From contig NZ_JAMBOX010000013.1 in assembly GCF_023715785.1 (NCBI RefSeq), positions 62,001 through 126,000 on the forward strand: a stretch of 64,000 bases of DNA. Direction: 5' to 3'. Position 1 is the stretch's first letter. Every line of letters begins with the position of its first letter. The notes beneath the pieces were generated by a model that saw only the letters and a program-made list of their open reading frames with translations, did no database searches and was not told the origin of the DNA. Below, one piece after another: positions 25,990 through 34,747 of the stretch. The position numbers were made by a program, and so were the translations under genes. The DNA comes from Neobacillus niacini. GTDB lineage: Bacteria; Bacillota; Bacilli; Bacillales; Cytobacillaceae.

Positions 25990-26545
25990 CCGAGGCGGTG
26001 AAAAAGAGAAATTGGTCACTTAGCTGTGTTCTACGTGCCCAAAATGGTTGGACAAAGGAGAAATTGGTCACGTAGCGGGTTTCTACGTGCCCAAAATGGT
26101 TGGACAAAGGAGAAATTGGTCACGTAGCGGGTTTCTACATGCCCAAAATGGCTGGACAAAGGAGAAATTGGTCACGTAGCGGGCTTCTACATGCCCAAAA
26201 TGCTTGGGCAAAGGAAAAATTGGTCACGTAGCGGGTTTCTACGTGCCCAAAATGGTTGGACAAAGGAGAAATTGGTCACGTAGCGGGTTTCTACGTGCCC
26301 AAAATGGCTGGACAAAGGAGAAATTGGTCACGTAGCGGGCTTCTACGTGCCCAAAATGGTTGGACAAAGGAGAAATTGGTCACGTAGCGGGTTTCTACGT
26401 GCCCAAAATGGCTGGACAAAGGAGAAATTGGTCACGTAGCGGGCTTCTACGTGCCCAAAATGGCAAGAAAAAAGAAAAATTGGTCACGTAGCGGGTTTCT
26501 ACGTGCCCAAAATGGCAAGAAAAAAGAAAAATTGGTCACGTAGTA
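25990..26545. repeat. Array 1: eleven 52-bp hairpin repeats
   Basis: The block TTGGTCAC recurs exactly every 52 bases at 26012, 26064, 26116, 26168, 26220, 26272, 26324, 26376, 26428, 26480 and 26532. Each full unit holds an imperfect palindrome: GGTCACGTAG, a 7-nt loop (CGGGTTT or CGGGCTT), then CTACGTGCCC, followed by a 25-nt linker containing AAAGGAGAAATT. The first and last units are diverged or partial. The array lies between the 3' ends of two convergent genes (PBP and NERD). No unique spacers, so it is not CRISPR, and no open frame runs through it. Confidence 0.95.
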
Positions 26546-26595
26546 GCTATATCAACCCCTTCTATTCCCCCTTCGCTATTCCTACAATTATAGCA

Positions 26596-27510
26596 TTACT
26601 CCTTTTTTGTAAAAAACGTCCATCTTCCATAACCGGTTAATTGATAATTTTTTAACAGAATCTGTCTAATTGTTTTCTTAGGGACAATCATCCCACACCA
26701 TTCAAACACCAGATTCGTAGTCACTTTTAGATCGGGAAAAAGCAACATCAATTCCTCGACACTCCTCAAAACTGCAGATTCAACCGATTCCTCCACACCG
26801 CTATCCCGACAAACAATTTTATTGCTACGCAAAAAAGTAGAAAGTTTATGAGACGAAGAACTAATGATTCCTTTTTGTAACCCCTCATAGGTATAAGCAG
26901 GATAGTTTGAATAAGGGTAATCTCCTAAATCAAGCGAAATTAACAGATTGGCGAGATTCTCATGGCCTTTTGTTAATGTGGAGAATTCTGTATTCAATTT
27001 TTTCATAAAGCTTTTAAGTTTTGATGGAAGAATAACAGAATCATTTGGAGGAGCTTGATATAAGGTGAAATCGGGGTTGATATAAACTAGTATGGCCTCG
27101 ATGTGGAAATTTAACCCATATTGTTGCAGTAACTGGCGAAACAATGATTCACAACGTTGCAACTGGATTAAAGGGTCATCTATTTCTTTCCCAGCCATAG
27201 TCTTTAGTTTCTTAGGCTCATAAATATATTCGCCTTCGAAATTCTTTACATCAATAAGATAGATTTTTCGCTGGTAGATAAGCACCGTGTCAATTTGGAA
27301 ATACTTGCTGCCAAGCTTAAGGAGCAAACCATTAATGATATAACATTGATTCTCAATCCTGGCAGTTAATTCATCGAATCTTACTTCACCTTCATAGCCT
27401 TTTTCTGCAGCATAATAGTTCCGCTTGTCTTGCTCCAACAGGCTCATCCGTGCATTTAAAATCCTCATTTTGCGCAAGTCCTTTGGTATCTGTCGAGATT
27501 TTTTAAGCAT
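26596..27510 (-). CDS. NERD-domain protein
   Basis: 304 residues. After a short helical N-terminus, residues 38-150 form a nuclease-related domain: EKGYEGEVRFDEL, YQIDTVLIYQRKIYLIDVKN-type core (here FQIDTVLIYQRKIYLIDVKN) and LQRCESLFRQLL. The D...D-x-K pattern fits a PD-(D/E)xK-like nuclease fold, though catalysis is unproven in the family. The C-terminal half is unrecognised and ends in FEWCGMIVPKKTIRQILL. It has no upstream AAGGAGG and depends on a weak site. Its transcript has no terminator before array 1. Confidence 0.82.
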   Translation of the reverse strand: MLKKSRQIPKDLRKMRILNARMSLLEQDKRNYYAAEKGYEGEVRFDELTARIENQCYIINGLLLKLGSKYFQIDTVLIYQRKIYLIDVKNFEGEYIYEPKKLKTMAGKEIDDPLIQLQRCESLFRQLLQQYGLNFHIEAILVYINPDFTLYQAPPNDSVILPSKLKSFMKKLNTEFSTLTKGHENLANLLISLDLGDYPYSNYPAYTYEGLQKGIISSSSHKLSTFLRSNKIVCRDSGVEESVESAVLRSVEELMLLFPDLKVTTNLVFEWCGMIVPKKTIRQILLKNYQLTGYGRWTFFTKKE

Positions 27511-27675
27511 AAGCCACCGTCCTTTATTTTCTACTATATTTAATTTTACAGAAAATTCAGGTCAACAACCCCTGGATAAATGAAAATTATGTTAACATTT
27601 GTAAAAATAAAAGATATTAAACCATCCCGTAAAAAAGTAAAATAATAGTAGTTAACCAGAAGAGAGGTGCTCGTG

Positions 27676-27990
27676 ATGATTATTGTTACCACGGATTACA
27701 TCCCCGGCAAGGAAATTAAGGAGTTAATCGGGTTTGTGAAGGGAAGTACGGTTCAGTCAAAGCATATTGGCAAGGATTTATTAGCCGGGTTGAAGACGAT
27801 TGTCGGCGGGGAAATAAGGGAATATACGGACATGTTAAATGAGGCTAGACAAAAAGCGATTGACCGTATGGTTGACGAGGCGAGGGATTCAGGTGCCAAT
27901 GCCATTGTCGGGATGAGACTGCAGTCAAGCTCGGTCATGCAAGGGGCGTCTGAAATAATTGCCTATGGTACTGCGGTCTGGGCCGAGTAA
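27676..27990 (+). CDS. YbjQ/UPF0145 family protein
   Basis: 104 residues; ATG at 27676 with AGAGAGGTG upstream. Matches the small YbjQ-type domain, sometimes called a heavy-metal-binding domain: IVTTDYIPGKEIKELIGFV, then LKTIVGGEIREYTDM and ARDSGANAIVGMRL. These proteins form pentameric rings; function is unknown. It stands just before the bmr leader on the same strand with no clear terminator between. Confidence 0.85.
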   Translation: MIIVTTDYIPGKEIKELIGFVKGSTVQSKHIGKDLLAGLKTIVGGEIREYTDMLNEARQKAIDRMVDEARDSGANAIVGMRLQSSSVMQGASEIIAYGTAVWAE

Positions 27991-28083
27991 TCATTAAAGT
28001 TTCTGAAATTTGGGAATTGACATCTAAATTGGCGAGTGATACTCTAACAAAGGAAGAAAAAAAAGGAAATGGAGGGTTACGAA

Positions 28084-28158
28084 ATGACTAAGGTAAATAC
28101 AGTTACTATCACAACTAAATACCCTCACGTAACCTGTCCTGCAATAATTTCTTTTTAG
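28084..28158 (+). CDS. Leader peptide 1 of the bmrCD attenuator
   Basis: A 24-codon ORF with an excellent ribosome site (GGAGGG, seven bases before ATG). It is rich in Thr, Val and Ile (KVNTVTITTKYPHVTCP...). It ends just upstream of hairpin-forming sequence. In B. subtilis the bmrCD (yheIH) genes are preceded by bmrB, whose translation controls termination in response to ribosome-blocking antibiotics; this ORF sits in the equivalent place but is shorter than BmrB as I recall it (about 54 residues). Confidence 0.6.
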   Translation: MTKVNTVTITTKYPHVTCPAIISF

Positions 28159-28164
28159 TTGAAT

Positions 28165-28272
28165 AAAACAAACAACACTGGTTGCGTGATCTTTTGACTC
28201 GTGATCTGTGTTTTTTTGTCTCTATTTTTAAAAAGGGGCATACTGCACAATACTGCGGTATGCCTTATTTTT
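28165..28272 (+). promoter_or_regulatory. Attenuator region with terminator hairpin
   Basis: After leader peptide 1 comes GCGTGATC...CGTGATC followed by TTTTTTT (28182-28218) and then a clean hairpin GGCATAC...GTATGCC followed by TTATTTTT (28236-28270). Competing hairpins before bmrC fit transcription attenuation controlled by ribosome position on the leader. Confidence 0.6.
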
Positions 28273-28295
28273 GTCCCAAAAAAGGAGGAACGAAA

Positions 28296-28355
28296 ATGTT
28301 AACGTTTATGGAAATCAGGATCGCACACAATGAAGGTGATTTCGAAGGCGGCTAG
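28296..28355 (+). CDS. Leader peptide 2 before bmrC
   Basis: A 19-codon ORF (LTFMEIRIAHNEGDFEGG) with AAAGGAGGAA eight bases before ATG, placed after the terminator hairpin and 27 bp before bmrC. Its very strong ribosome site suggests it is translated; it may couple to bmrC or be a remnant of a longer leader. Confidence 0.5.
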   Translation: MLTFMEIRIAHNEGDFEGG

Positions 28356-28382
28356 CAGACTTACAAAAGGGGGAAGACATCG

Positions 28383-30134
28383 ATGTTTTCAGTATTAAAA
28401 AAATTAAGTTGGTTTTTTAAAGAAAATTGGCAGCGTTATGCAGTTGCCATATTTCTATTAATATTCGTTGGAATTCTAGAGGTGATCCCGCCAAAATTAA
28501 TCGGGATGGCGATTGATGATATTCATGCCGGCGGCATGACCAAATCAAAGATTCTCCAATACCTGAGCATATTGCTCGGCATCATGGTTTCAACCTATGG
28601 GATTACCTATGTTTGGCAATATAAACTATTTGGCGGCGCGTTTCTGATAGAGCGAAAACTGCGCTCACGGTTCATGAACCATTTGTTAAAAATGACTCCG
28701 GGCTTTTATGAAAAAAATCGAACTGGTGACTTAATGGCCCGTGCCACCAACGATTTAAAGGCTATTTCGATGACGGCAGGTTTCGGCATTTTGACACTGG
28801 TGGATTCCAGCGTTTGGATGCTGACATTGCTGTTGACGATGGGGTTTCTCATCAGTTGGAAGTTGACACTGGCAGCAATTATCCCACTGCCGATTATGGC
28901 CGTTTTAATGCAAATTTACGGAAAAAAAATTCACGCCCGTTTTATGGAGGCACAGAATGCATTCGGTGAGCTGAATGACCGTGTTCTTGAGTCGATTGCC
29001 GGAGTTAGAGTGGTTCGCGCTTATGTTCAGGAGAAAGCAGATATGCAACGGTTCCATCAGCTGACTGAGGATGTTTATCAAAAAAACATTCAAGTTGCAA
29101 AAATCGACTCCTTATTTGATCCGACTATAAAAATTCTGGTCGGTATCAGTTATCTAATCGGCCTGGGGTATGGAGCCTATCTAGTGTTCCATCAAGTGAT
29201 AACTTTGGGAAATCTTGTTTCCTTTAATGTGTATCTGGGGATGCTGATTTGGCCGATGTTTGCTGTCGGAGAATTAATCAATGTAATGCAGCGTGGGAAC
29301 GCTTCATTAGACCGGGTTAATGAAACCTTGGCGTATGAGGCGGACGTGAAGAGCCCTCCAGAGCCAGTTCAGGTACTCACCCCTGAAAACATTACCTTTC
29401 AAAGGGTAACCTTCCGTTATCCCTCCTCGAAAAGTGATAATCTGCAAAATGTGAATGTGAAGCTTCTCCAAGGCGAAACCCTAGGCATCGTCGGCAAGAC
29501 AGGATGCGGCAAAACGACATTCATTAAGCAATTATTGAGGCAGTACCCACTTGGGGAAGGGAAACTGTCGATTGCCGATGTCTCGCTGGACCAACAAAGC
29601 CTGGAACAAGTCCGCAGATGGATCGGCTATGTCCCGCAGGACCATGTGCTTTTTTCAAGGAGTGTGAAAGAAAATATTCTCTTTGGTTGCGAGGATGCTA
29701 CCGAGGGCGATCTGCAAACAGCTATCGATCTAGCGGCATTTCGCAAAGACTTGGAAAGGCTTCCGGAAGGGCTTGAAACGCTTGTCGGCGAAAAAGGGGT
29801 TGCTCTTTCCGGAGGACAAAAGCAAAGAATTTCCATTGCCCGCGCTTTAATAAAAAATCCGGAAATTCTAATTCTCGATGATTCCTTATCGGCGGTGGAT
29901 GCTAAAACCGAGAAACAAATTATCGATAATATCCGAGATGCGCGGAAAGGAAAAACTACCATTATAACTACCCACCGAATGTCAGCGGTTCAACATGCTG
30001 ATCACATCATGGTCCTGGATGACGGCCGGATTGTTGAGGAAGGCACACACGAACAACTCCTTGAACAGGGGGGCTGGTATCAGGAGCAATTTTTGCGCCA
30101 GCAAGTAGAAAATAAAGAGGGGGTAACGGCATGA
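28383..30134 (+). CDS. bmrC: Multidrug ABC transporter half BmrC
   Basis: 583 residues: six-helix ABC exporter domain (1-310) and nucleotide-binding domain with Walker A GKTGCGKTTF, signature LSGGQKQR and Walker B ILILDDSLSAVDAKTE. The residue after the Walker B Asp is Asp instead of the catalytic Glu, the degenerate-site mark known from BmrC in the heterodimeric BmrC/BmrD pump. It overlaps bmrD by four bases (ATGA). The pair exports drugs; expression is likely induced by ribosome-targeting antibiotics through the upstream attenuator. Confidence 0.9.
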   Translation: MFSVLKKLSWFFKENWQRYAVAIFLLIFVGILEVIPPKLIGMAIDDIHAGGMTKSKILQYLSILLGIMVSTYGITYVWQYKLFGGAFLIERKLRSRFMNHLLKMTPGFYEKNRTGDLMARATNDLKAISMTAGFGILTLVDSSVWMLTLLLTMGFLISWKLTLAAIIPLPIMAVLMQIYGKKIHARFMEAQNAFGELNDRVLESIAGVRVVRAYVQEKADMQRFHQLTEDVYQKNIQVAKIDSLFDPTIKILVGISYLIGLGYGAYLVFHQVITLGNLVSFNVYLGMLIWPMFAVGELINVMQRGNASLDRVNETLAYEADVKSPPEPVQVLTPENITFQRVTFRYPSSKSDNLQNVNVKLLQGETLGIVGKTGCGKTTFIKQLLRQYPLGEGKLSIADVSLDQQSLEQVRRWIGYVPQDHVLFSRSVKENILFGCEDATEGDLQTAIDLAAFRKDLERLPEGLETLVGEKGVALSGGQKQRISIARALIKNPEILILDDSLSAVDAKTEKQIIDNIRDARKGKTTIITTHRMSAVQHADHIMVLDDGRIVEEGTHEQLLEQGGWYQEQFLRQQVENKEGVTA

Positions 30135-32146
30135 CCACCGGAAGACGGTTATTAAACTACGCATTAGCCTATAAAAAATTGATAATAGCCGCATTGGTTA
30201 TGCTGACTATCTCTGTTGTCACCGATTTGGCTGGACCGTTTATCGCCAAAAGCGTGATTGACCAGCATATATTAGGAATCGAATCGACCTGGTATGAAAC
30301 AGCTAAGAGCCAAAAAGCGGTGCATTTTAACGGAAAGTATTATAAACGGGAAAAGTACCTGTCAGAGATCGATCAAAAAGGGAAGCAAGTCAGTATCCAA
30401 CAAGTAGGAATGAAATTTGTGTTTATTGATGAAGGTATTCAATTTGATGGGAAGCGAAGCATAAGAAATGAAACGCTGATCATTAAAAAGGGATCGGAAC
30501 AAGCAGAATACAAGGCTCGAATCCTAAAAGGGCCAGAACTGCTCGCTTTTTATCAGCCAGAAATTCCCCGTATTCTCAAATTATTGGCTGTCTATTTTGG
30601 CTTATTGGTGGTTTCGGCGATCTTCCAATTTGGCGAACGATTTGTGTTGAAAAAATCGGCAAACCGGATCATTCAGAAAATGCGCGAGGATGTATTCGGC
30701 CAGATTCAACGGCTGCCGATCCAGTATTTTGACAATTTGCCGGCCGGAAAGGTGGTCGCAAGGATTACCAATGACACGGAGGCAATTCGCGAGCTCTATG
30801 TTACCGTATTGGCAACCTTTTTTACCAGTGTCATTTATATCACCGGTATTTATGTAGCTTTGTTTATTTTAAATGCCAAATTAGCGGCGATTTGCTTGCT
30901 GTTGTTGCCGCTCCTGTATCTCTGGATGATTGTTTACCGAAAATATGCCTCCAAATATAATCGAATCATCCGCTCACGCAACAGTGATATCAATGCAATG
31001 ATTAATGAATCAATTCAAGGGATGAGCATTATTCAGGCCTTTAATCGTGAAAAACAAACAAAGGAAGAGTTTGAAAATCTCAACCATGGTCACTTTAAAT
31101 ACCAGAATAAACTGTTAAACTTAAATGCATTAACTGGTCACAATCTTGTAGGAATTCTCAGAAATTTGGTCTTTGTTGCGTTTATCTGGTATTTCGGAGC
31201 CCAAGCGCTTCTGCCAGCCAACGTGATCTCACTGGGGATGCTCTACGCATTTGTAGACTATGTTAACCGTTTGTTTCAGCCGGTGCAGGGCATCGTTAAC
31301 CAGTTAGCCAACCTTGAGCAGGCCCTGGTCGCCGGTGAACGGGTATTTACGTTGATGGATGAAGCAGGGGAAGACGTCAGCAAAGAGCGGATACCAAGAA
31401 TAAAAGGCAATGTGGCGTTTGAAAATGTCTCGTTTGGCTATAAGGAAGGGGAATATGTTCTAAACAATATCAATTTTCAAGCGAAGCCAGGAGAAACCAT
31501 AGCCTTAGTCGGCCATACCGGATCCGGGAAAAGCTCAATTATGAATTTGCTATTTCGGTTTTACGATTGCCAAAAAGGAAAAATCCTCATCGATGGCAAG
31601 GATATCAAAAGCTTTCCGAGGCAAACGATTCGCGATCATATGGGGATTGTGCTCCAGGACCCTTATTTGTTCTCCGGAACCATCGCTTCGAATGTCAGCC
31701 TCGATGACCCATTGATCACCCCTGAGAAGGTGGAAAAGGCGCTGATGGATGTCGGTGCGGAGAAAGTATTTAAGGATTTGGAAAATGGTTTTGATGAACC
31801 AGTGATCGAAAAGGGCAGCACGTTATCAAGCGGGCAGCGTCAATTGATTTCGTTTGCTCGAGCGCTTGCCTTTAATCCGGCTATACTGATTCTTGATGAA
31901 GCGACCTCAAGCATTGATACAGAAACAGAAGCTCTGATTCAAGAAGCGATGGATGTGTTAATGAAAGGAAGAACTACATTTATCATTGCCCACCGGTTAT
32001 CGACAATCCGCAATGCACACCAAATTCTTGTGCTGGACCGGGGGAGTATTGTAGAAATGGGAAATCATGATGAATTGATGGCGGCCAAGGGAAAATATTA
32101 TCAGATGTATCAGCTGCAGCAGGGCGGCCAGGGCCTCGCCGGTTAA
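30131..32146 (+). CDS. bmrD: Multidrug ABC transporter half BmrD
   Basis: 671 residues, longer than BmrC because of an extra extracytoplasmic segment of about 100 residues between helices 1 and 2 (residues 55-140), as in B. subtilis BmrD. The nucleotide-binding domain has Walker A GHTGSGKSSIMN, LSSGQRQL as signature and a canonical Walker B Glu in LILDEATSSIDTE, so it supplies the catalytic half that complements BmrC. Translation is coupled to bmrC. Confidence 0.9.
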   Translation: MTTGRRLLNYALAYKKLIIAALVMLTISVVTDLAGPFIAKSVIDQHILGIESTWYETAKSQKAVHFNGKYYKREKYLSEIDQKGKQVSIQQVGMKFVFIDEGIQFDGKRSIRNETLIIKKGSEQAEYKARILKGPELLAFYQPEIPRILKLLAVYFGLLVVSAIFQFGERFVLKKSANRIIQKMREDVFGQIQRLPIQYFDNLPAGKVVARITNDTEAIRELYVTVLATFFTSVIYITGIYVALFILNAKLAAICLLLLPLLYLWMIVYRKYASKYNRIIRSRNSDINAMINESIQGMSIIQAFNREKQTKEEFENLNHGHFKYQNKLLNLNALTGHNLVGILRNLVFVAFIWYFGAQALLPANVISLGMLYAFVDYVNRLFQPVQGIVNQLANLEQALVAGERVFTLMDEAGEDVSKERIPRIKGNVAFENVSFGYKEGEYVLNNINFQAKPGETIALVGHTGSGKSSIMNLLFRFYDCQKGKILIDGKDIKSFPRQTIRDHMGIVLQDPYLFSGTIASNVSLDDPLITPEKVEKALMDVGAEKVFKDLENGFDEPVIEKGSTLSSGQRQLISFARALAFNPAILILDEATSSIDTETEALIQEAMDVLMKGRTTFIIAHRLSTIRNAHQILVLDRGSIVEMGNHDELMAAKGKYYQMYQLQQGGQGLAG

Positions 32147-32156
32147 AAAAACGAAA

Positions 32157-32190
32157 TGGGAACCCTTACTCTAGGGTTCTTTTTCTTGTT
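32157..32190 (+). terminator. Terminator of bmrCD
   Basis: GAACCCT / AGGGTTC stem then TTTTTC. Confidence 0.85.
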
Positions 32191-32306
32191 GTTCATAAAT
32201 TGTTCACTTCTTTGAGGGTGAAGTGTTATTTTTATCACTGCGAAACAAGAAGGGCGGTGTTATGGTAAAAATGTTTACCAAAATTTTTTTATGGGGTGGG
32301 AAAACC

Positions 32307-32390
32307 ATGACTGATTATTCAGTAGTCCTTATCATCGGCAGTATCTTAATTCTTTCCTATTTTATCGGCTATACCATTATTAAAGCGTAA
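32307..32390 (+). CDS. 27-aa single-helix membrane miniprotein
   Basis: ATG behind GGGGTGGG; the product is one hydrophobic helix ([20 protein letters not shown]) ending in Lys-Ala. An in-frame ATG at 32262 behind AAGGGCGGTG would add 15 residues. It has its own terminator right after the stop. Function unknown. Confidence 0.5.
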   Translation: MTDYSVVLIIGSILILSYFIGYTIIKA

Positions 32391-32420
32391 GCTGCAGACA
32401 AGGTGTCTGCAGTTTTTTCT
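32390..32420 (+). terminator. Terminator after the miniprotein
   Basis: CTGCAGAC / GTCTGCAG stem with TTTTTT. Confidence 0.85.
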
Positions 32421-32479
32421 TCTCCTATGGTATGGTAATATGTGGGTATAATGATAATCTACAAGAAGGTGGTATCCAT

Positions 32480-33859
32480 ATGGAGAATTACCGTATTGAA
32501 AAAGACACGCTTGGTGAGATTCGTGTTCCGCACGATAAATTTTGGGGGGCACAAACGCAGCGGAGCAAGGAGAATTTTAAAATTGGCAGTGAAGTAATGC
32601 CAATAGAGCTGATCTACGGTTTGGTGTACATAAAAAAAGCGGCTGCAATGGTCAACTTCCGGTTAAACAAGTTAAGCGAAACAAAAATGATTGCGATCAC
32701 AAAAGTATGTGATGATATACTATCCGGAAAATATGATCAACATTTTCCCCTGTCTGTTTGGCAGACTGGCAGCGGGACGCAATCAAATATGAACGTCAAT
32801 GAGGTAATCGCCAATCAGGCAAATGAGTGGCTGTCTGCACAAAATCAAATGGAACGGATTCATCCAAATGATGATGTCAACATGTCACAAAGCTCAAATG
32901 ATACATTCCCGACAGCGATGCACATTGCCGGATACAAAAAAATGACCGAACAGCTTCTTCCTGCAATTAAGGAGCTAAAGAATACATTGCTTGAAAAGGA
33001 AAAAGATTTTTCACAAATCGTGAAAATCGGAAGAACTCACCTTCAGGATGCAACACCATTAACACTAGGGCAAGAGATTAGTGGCTGGAGGTTTATGCTT
33101 GAGAAAAATGAGAAGATGATATCGGCTGCAAGTGATTACATGCTGGACCTTGCCATAGGGGGGACAGCTGTTGGAACAGGAATCAATGCCGGTCCACAAT
33201 TTGCAATAGAAGCGGCCAAGCAGATTGCTGAACTGACCGGTTTTCCATTCCGGCCGTCGGAAAATAAATTTCACGCGTTGACGAGCCACGATGAAATTGT
33301 GCTTACCCATGGTGCGTTAAAGGCGCTGGCGGCCGACTTGATGAAAATCGCCAACGATATCCGGTGGCTTGCCAGCGGACCTAGAAGCGGGTTTGGGGAA
33401 TTGACAATCCCCGCAAATGAACCGGGCAGTTCGATTATGCCGGGAAAAGTAAACCCAACCCAAAGTGAAGCATTAACGATGGTGGCCTGCCAGGTATTTG
33501 GCAATGATGCGACGATTGGATTCGCAGCAAGCCAAGGGAACTTTGAATTAAATGTGTTTAAGCCGGTGATTATTTACAATTTGATTCAAACGATTGGCCT
33601 ACTGACGGATGGGATTCACTCTTTTAATGAAAAATGCGCAGTGGGAATAGAGGCGAATTTGGAAGTCATCAAGCAGCATGTAGACCGCTCGTTAATGCTA
33701 GTAACCGCATTAAATCCTTATATTGGCTACGAAAAAGCGGCGGAAATCGCCAAGCTTGCTTTTAATGAAAATCGCACCTTAAAAGAAGCGGCGCTTAAAA
33801 CCGGGTATGTGACAGCAGACCAATTTGATGAATGGATTAAACCCGAAAACATGGTATAA
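32480..33859 (+). CDS. fumC: Class II fumarate hydratase
   Basis: 459 residues from an ATG behind AAGGTGGT; the open frame extends 16 codons upstream without a ribosome site. It interconverts fumarate and malate in the TCA cycle and needs no iron. The family signature [15 protein letters not shown] is near residue 316, the active-site His region [16 protein letters not shown] near 185, and [13 protein letters not shown] near 138. Monocistronic, with its own terminator. Confidence 0.96.
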   Translation: MENYRIEKDTLGEIRVPHDKFWGAQTQRSKENFKIGSEVMPIELIYGLVYIKKAAAMVNFRLNKLSETKMIAITKVCDDILSGKYDQHFPLSVWQTGSGTQSNMNVNEVIANQANEWLSAQNQMERIHPNDDVNMSQSSNDTFPTAMHIAGYKKMTEQLLPAIKELKNTLLEKEKDFSQIVKIGRTHLQDATPLTLGQEISGWRFMLEKNEKMISAASDYMLDLAIGGTAVGTGINAGPQFAIEAAKQIAELTGFPFRPSENKFHALTSHDEIVLTHGALKALAADLMKIANDIRWLASGPRSGFGELTIPANEPGSSIMPGKVNPTQSEALTMVACQVFGNDATIGFAASQGNFELNVFKPVIIYNLIQTIGLLTDGIHSFNEKCAVGIEANLEVIKQHVDRSLMLVTALNPYIGYEKAAEIAKLAFNENRTLKEAALKTGYVTADQFDEWIKPENMV

Positions 33860-33865
33860 CCACAA

Positions 33866-33897
33866 GGAAAGCCCCCTCCGACAAGGGAGGGGGCTTT
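33866..33897 (+). terminator. Terminator after fumC
   Basis: AAAGCCCCCTCC / GGAGGGGGCTTT stem; the T-run is short. Confidence 0.8.
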
Positions 33898-33938
33898 AAG
33901 CCATATTATTAATTTGTTTCAATCAGTTTTACTTTAAA

Positions 33939-34145
33939 TTAGCGTTGGAAACCGCCGCCAAGTTGAGATTCAGCCATTGCAACAAGACGCTTAGTGATCT
34001 CTCCTCCGACAGATCCGTTAGCGCGTGAAGTTGTGTCTGCACCAAGATTTACACCGAATTCTTGAGCAATCTCATACTTCATTTGATCAAGTGCTTGTTG
34101 TACTCCTGGTACTAAAAGTTGGTTAGAGTTGTTGTTACTTGCCAT
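33939..34145 (-). CDS. sspB: Alpha/beta-type small acid-soluble spore protein
   Basis: 68 residues with both conserved SASP segments: the GPR protease cleavage region ([18 protein letters not shown]) and the DNA-binding [15 protein letters not shown]. SASPs coat spore DNA and protect it from UV and heat. The start follows AGAGGAG. The place near the yheEDC cluster matches sspB of B. subtilis; the exact paralog name is an inference from position. Confidence 0.93.
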   Translation of the reverse strand: MASNNNSNQLLVPGVQQALDQMKYEIAQEFGVNLGADTTSRANGSVGGEITKRLVAMAESQLGGGFQR

Positions 34146-34175
34146 AGTTGAATAACACTCCTCTTAGTTAGTTTG

Positions 34176-34224
34176 GGGTTAGTATGGAGTTGAACCATAT
34201 CGGAAAGCCACCTTGGCCTAACCC
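34176..34224 (-). other. tRNA-minihelix-like fold U2
   Basis: Read on the minus strand: GGGTTAG (7), 18-nt linker with its own GCCA/TGGC hairpin, TATGG, 7-nt loop TTCAACT, CCATA, CTAACCC (7). The acceptor-like and T-arm-like stems are perfectly complementary and the loop matches the tRNA T-loop pattern TTCRANY. The D and anticodon arms are missing. Confidence 0.4.
34180..34186 (-). promoter_or_regulatory. Candidate sigma-G -10 box for the SASP gene
   Basis: CATACTA on the minus strand, 35 bp before the start codon, matches the sigma-G -10 consensus. No good -35 is seen at 17-18 bp. It overlaps the U2 inverted repeat. Confidence 0.4.
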
Positions 34225-34250
34225 ACGTTTATAGCTGAGTAAAAATTGGT

Positions 34251-34303
34251 TGGTTGGATGAACCGGAGTTGCACCGGTTAGAACCCTAGTCTGGCTTCAT
34301 CCA
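34251..34303 (-). other. tRNA-minihelix-like fold U1 with CCA end
   Basis: On the minus strand: TGGATGA (7), 18-nt linker, ACCGG, 7-nt loop TGCAACT, CCGGT, TCATCCA (7), then A-CCA. All element lengths equal those of U2 (7-18-5-7-5-7), which lies 79 bp downstream on the same strand. Between and around the two folds (34146-34469) I see no gene. Confidence 0.4.
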
Positions 34304-34469
34304 TCGATGAAAATTGTTGAACTTGAGTTGTAATTGCTTGGTTGTTAATCATTATTATGACTAAATTCCAAAGGCTTATTCGAATTTTTATATGGAAATT
34401 TATCCCTTGTCATAGGGGAGGGAAACTAACGCAAACTATGGATAAATCATAATCAAAAGGGTGAACAGA

Positions 34470-34712
34470 ATGTCAATATGCCCGGTTTGCAACGGCCTGA
34501 GGGAAGTATTTTTATTGTGCACAAATTGCGGGGGAGTGATGATGGAAAGCGGCAGGTTAATTGATTATTTTGATGATTACAGTCCGTATATGGAAATGGA
34601 TTTAATGAAACTTGAGGATGGCTATCCCGACACCCAATCAGGGCATAAATGTCCGCATCTATACAGCTGTCCGGCCTGTCATCACGACGATATCATTTTT
34701 ATTAAAGAATAA
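34470..34712 (+). CDS. Small Cys-rich zinc-ribbon protein
   Basis: 80 residues; ATG behind AAAGGGTGA. Two CxxC pairs at the N-terminus (CPVCNG and CTNCGG) and CPHLYSCPACHHDD near the C-terminus suggest zinc binding. The middle is acidic (LIDYFDDYSPYMEMDL). No family recognised. Confidence 0.65.
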   Translation: MSICPVCNGLREVFLLCTNCGGVMMESGRLIDYFDDYSPYMEMDLMKLEDGYPDTQSGHKCPHLYSCPACHHDDIIFIKE

Positions 34713-34742
34713 GAGGCCGACATTTTGTCAGCCTCTTTTTGG
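34711..34742. terminator. Bidirectional terminator
   Basis: AGAGGCCGACA / TGTCAGCCTCT stem with T-run on the plus strand, between convergent genes. Confidence 0.8.
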
Positions 34743-34747
34743 TAAAA

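Noticed and set aside
25990..26545. Array 1 as a CRISPR array
   Set aside because: The whole 52-bp unit repeats including the linker; there are no unique spacers and no cas genes.
28182..28218. This stretch as a T-box leader for bmrCD
   Set aside because: No specifier loop or conserved T-box sequence is present; a ribosome-controlled attenuator fits better.
29866..29905. Asp for Glu in BmrC Walker B as a defect
   Set aside because: This degenerate site is the normal state of BmrC in the BmrC/BmrD heterodimer, with BmrD carrying the catalytic Glu.
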